From positions 1-64,000 of the forward strand of contig CALGKB010000003.1 of the NCBI GenBank assembly GCA_937927915.1: a stretch of 64,000 nt of DNA, read 5' to 3'. The notes beneath the pieces are model-generated. The model was not told where the DNA came from. It searched no databases and was given only the letters and a program-made list of their open reading frames with translations. The stretch comes from an uncultured Pseudanabaenaceae cyanobacterium (GTDB taxonomy: Bacteria > Cyanobacteriota > Cyanobacteriia > Pseudanabaenales > Pseudanabaenaceae). Position numbers and translations under genes: made by a program. Positions 63,470 through 64,000 of the stretch are shown here, in pieces. Positions within the stretch are counted from its first letter, which is position 1. Each line of letters begins with the position of its first letter.

Positions 63470-63528
63470 ATACAAACTGCCCAAAGAGGAAGTGGTAGGA
63501 TAGGTAGAGTAATTGGAGGGCAGTTTCC

Positions 63529-63699
63529 ATGACCCAGGCGACCCTTGACACTTGGCAACACCTAAAGGATGCCATTGCTCGCAGCTCTGGTTTTGAACGG
63601 TGGTGGCGGATGCGCTATACTGAAGCAGAACTGCGGCAGCGACGGGATGAAATTATCCTTGCCTACCTGCGGGAAACTCTCAATACCTTAGCCTATTGA
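63529..63699 (+). CDS. Small protein, 56 residues, next to HEAT-repeat gene
   Basis: ATG 63529 follows GGAGGG by about ten bases; the stop TGA overlaps the next ATG (ATGA), which supports it as a real gene. The product includes LKDAIARSSGFERWWRMRY and ends AYLRETLNTLAY; it is helical and charged, with no Cys. I recall similar short cyanobacterial proteins but no named function. It is too different from NblA to be called so. Confidence 0.65.
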   Translation: MTQATLDTWQHLKDAIARSSGFERWWRMRYTEAELRQRRDEIILAYLRETLNTLAY

Positions 63700-64000
63700 T
63701 GACTTTTGCTGATTTCCACCACCAACTGCAAACTAAGCATCCCGATCGGATGCAGGTGATGAGCCAGAGCCGTACCTTGCCCCCCCACGATCGGTTTCAG
63801 TTGATGTGCCTAGCTGCTCAGGATGAAAATCCCCGTATTCGCTATGATGCCGTCAGCCAGTTGGGCACAGTGGGGACAGTGGACTTAGAGCGCACGCAGC
63901 AAATTTTAGAGACGGCTCTACAATCCGACCCAGAAATTGATGTGAGGGCAGCGGCGGCGGATTCCCTAGGAGCACTGCAAATAACTAGTGCTTTCCCCCT
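63699..64000 (+). CDS. HEAT-repeat protein, NblB-like, N-terminal part (runs off right edge)
   Basis: Open from ATG 63699 to the window end (100 codons). The sequence shows HEAT-repeat helices, among them NPRIRYDAVSQLGTVGTVDLE and DVRAAAADSLGALQI. The closest type I know is the cyanobacterial NblB/CpcE-F-like group, involved in phycobilisome turnover or bilin attachment. Only the first repeats are visible, so a general HEAT-repeat protein cannot be excluded. Confidence 0.7.
   Translation, partial: MTFADFHHQLQTKHPDRMQVMSQSRTLPPHDRFQLMCLAAQDENPRIRYDAVSQLGTVGTVDLERTQQILETALQSDPEIDVRAAAADSLGALQITSAFP

Noticed and set aside
63529-63699. NblA identity for the 56-residue protein
   Set aside because: Length fits, but the NblA-specific residues are not present; only its position near an NblB-like gene suggested it.

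Overview
The window is cyanobacterial chromosome. It carries petC-petA of the cytochrome b6f complex, phylloquinone genes (menD, menB), an RbcR-type LysR regulator, cyanobacteria-restricted families (Ycf51, DUF2605/DUF2973, DUF3611, COP23) and very many CGATCG hexamers, the core of the HIP1 repeat. Gene density is high, many neighbours overlap by 1-4 bases, and five convergent pairs overlap at their 3' ends. I cannot name the genus from sequence alone.

Layout. 1-6.3 kb: 5' part of infB (leftward), then clpB, menD and ispG rightward. 6.3-13.3 kb: a membrane coiled-coil protein with 42-bp tandem repeats, a chemoreceptor, a PAS-GAF histidine kinase whose GAF domain looks like a bilin-binding cyanobacteriochrome domain, and a REC-GGDEF-EAL protein; this looks like a (light-)signal to c-di-GMP module. 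13.3-24 kb: mutarotase, a small protein, DnaJ-TPR, a Crp-type regulator, tRNA-Ser(GGA), BolA, a 1539-residue multi-PAS histidine kinase, a cysteine desulfurase, DUF2605/DUF2973 and menB. 24-31.6 kb: petCA, HupE/UreJ, glyS, an RDD protein and an FeS-type photolyase. 31.8-39.3 kb: a GT4 glycosyltransferase, a GT41 (O-GlcNAc-transferase-like) protein directly behind the pilin gene pilA, an FAD oxidase, an AI-2E-type permease and Ycf51. 39.4-43.1 kb: a phosphopantetheinyl transferase, sufB interrupted by a 305-residue intein and lacking sufCDS next to it, a SufR operator, divergent sufR, and tRNA-Phe.

43.1-47.1 kb is a degraded accessory island between tRNA-Phe and murJ. It holds the ruins of a type I-E CRISPR-Cas locus in its normal gene order (WYL regulator fragment, cas3 HD part, [one deletion removing the Cas3 helicase and all Cascade genes before cas6e], frameshifted cas6e, cas1e with two frameshifts, intact cas2e, one leftover repeat), plus a broken IS4-type transposase gene and one repeat-like element of a different CRISPR class.

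47.2-64 kb: murJ, rbcR, an RsbW/STAS partner-switching pair, an ABC-2 permease, amt with a consensus NtcA box upstream, ppc, then a signalling/secreted-protein cluster: FHA protein, DUF3611, a Ser/Thr kinase fused to GUN4, an M23 peptidase, three tandem COP23 paralogues and two trypsin-like proteases. The window closes with a small conserved-looking protein and the start of a HEAT-repeat (NblB-like) gene. The COP23/trypsin cluster is the best candidate here for an intact, poorly described system; the eroded CRISPR locus, the SufB intein, the pilin-GT41 pair and the candidate cyanobacteriochrome kinase are the other points of note.
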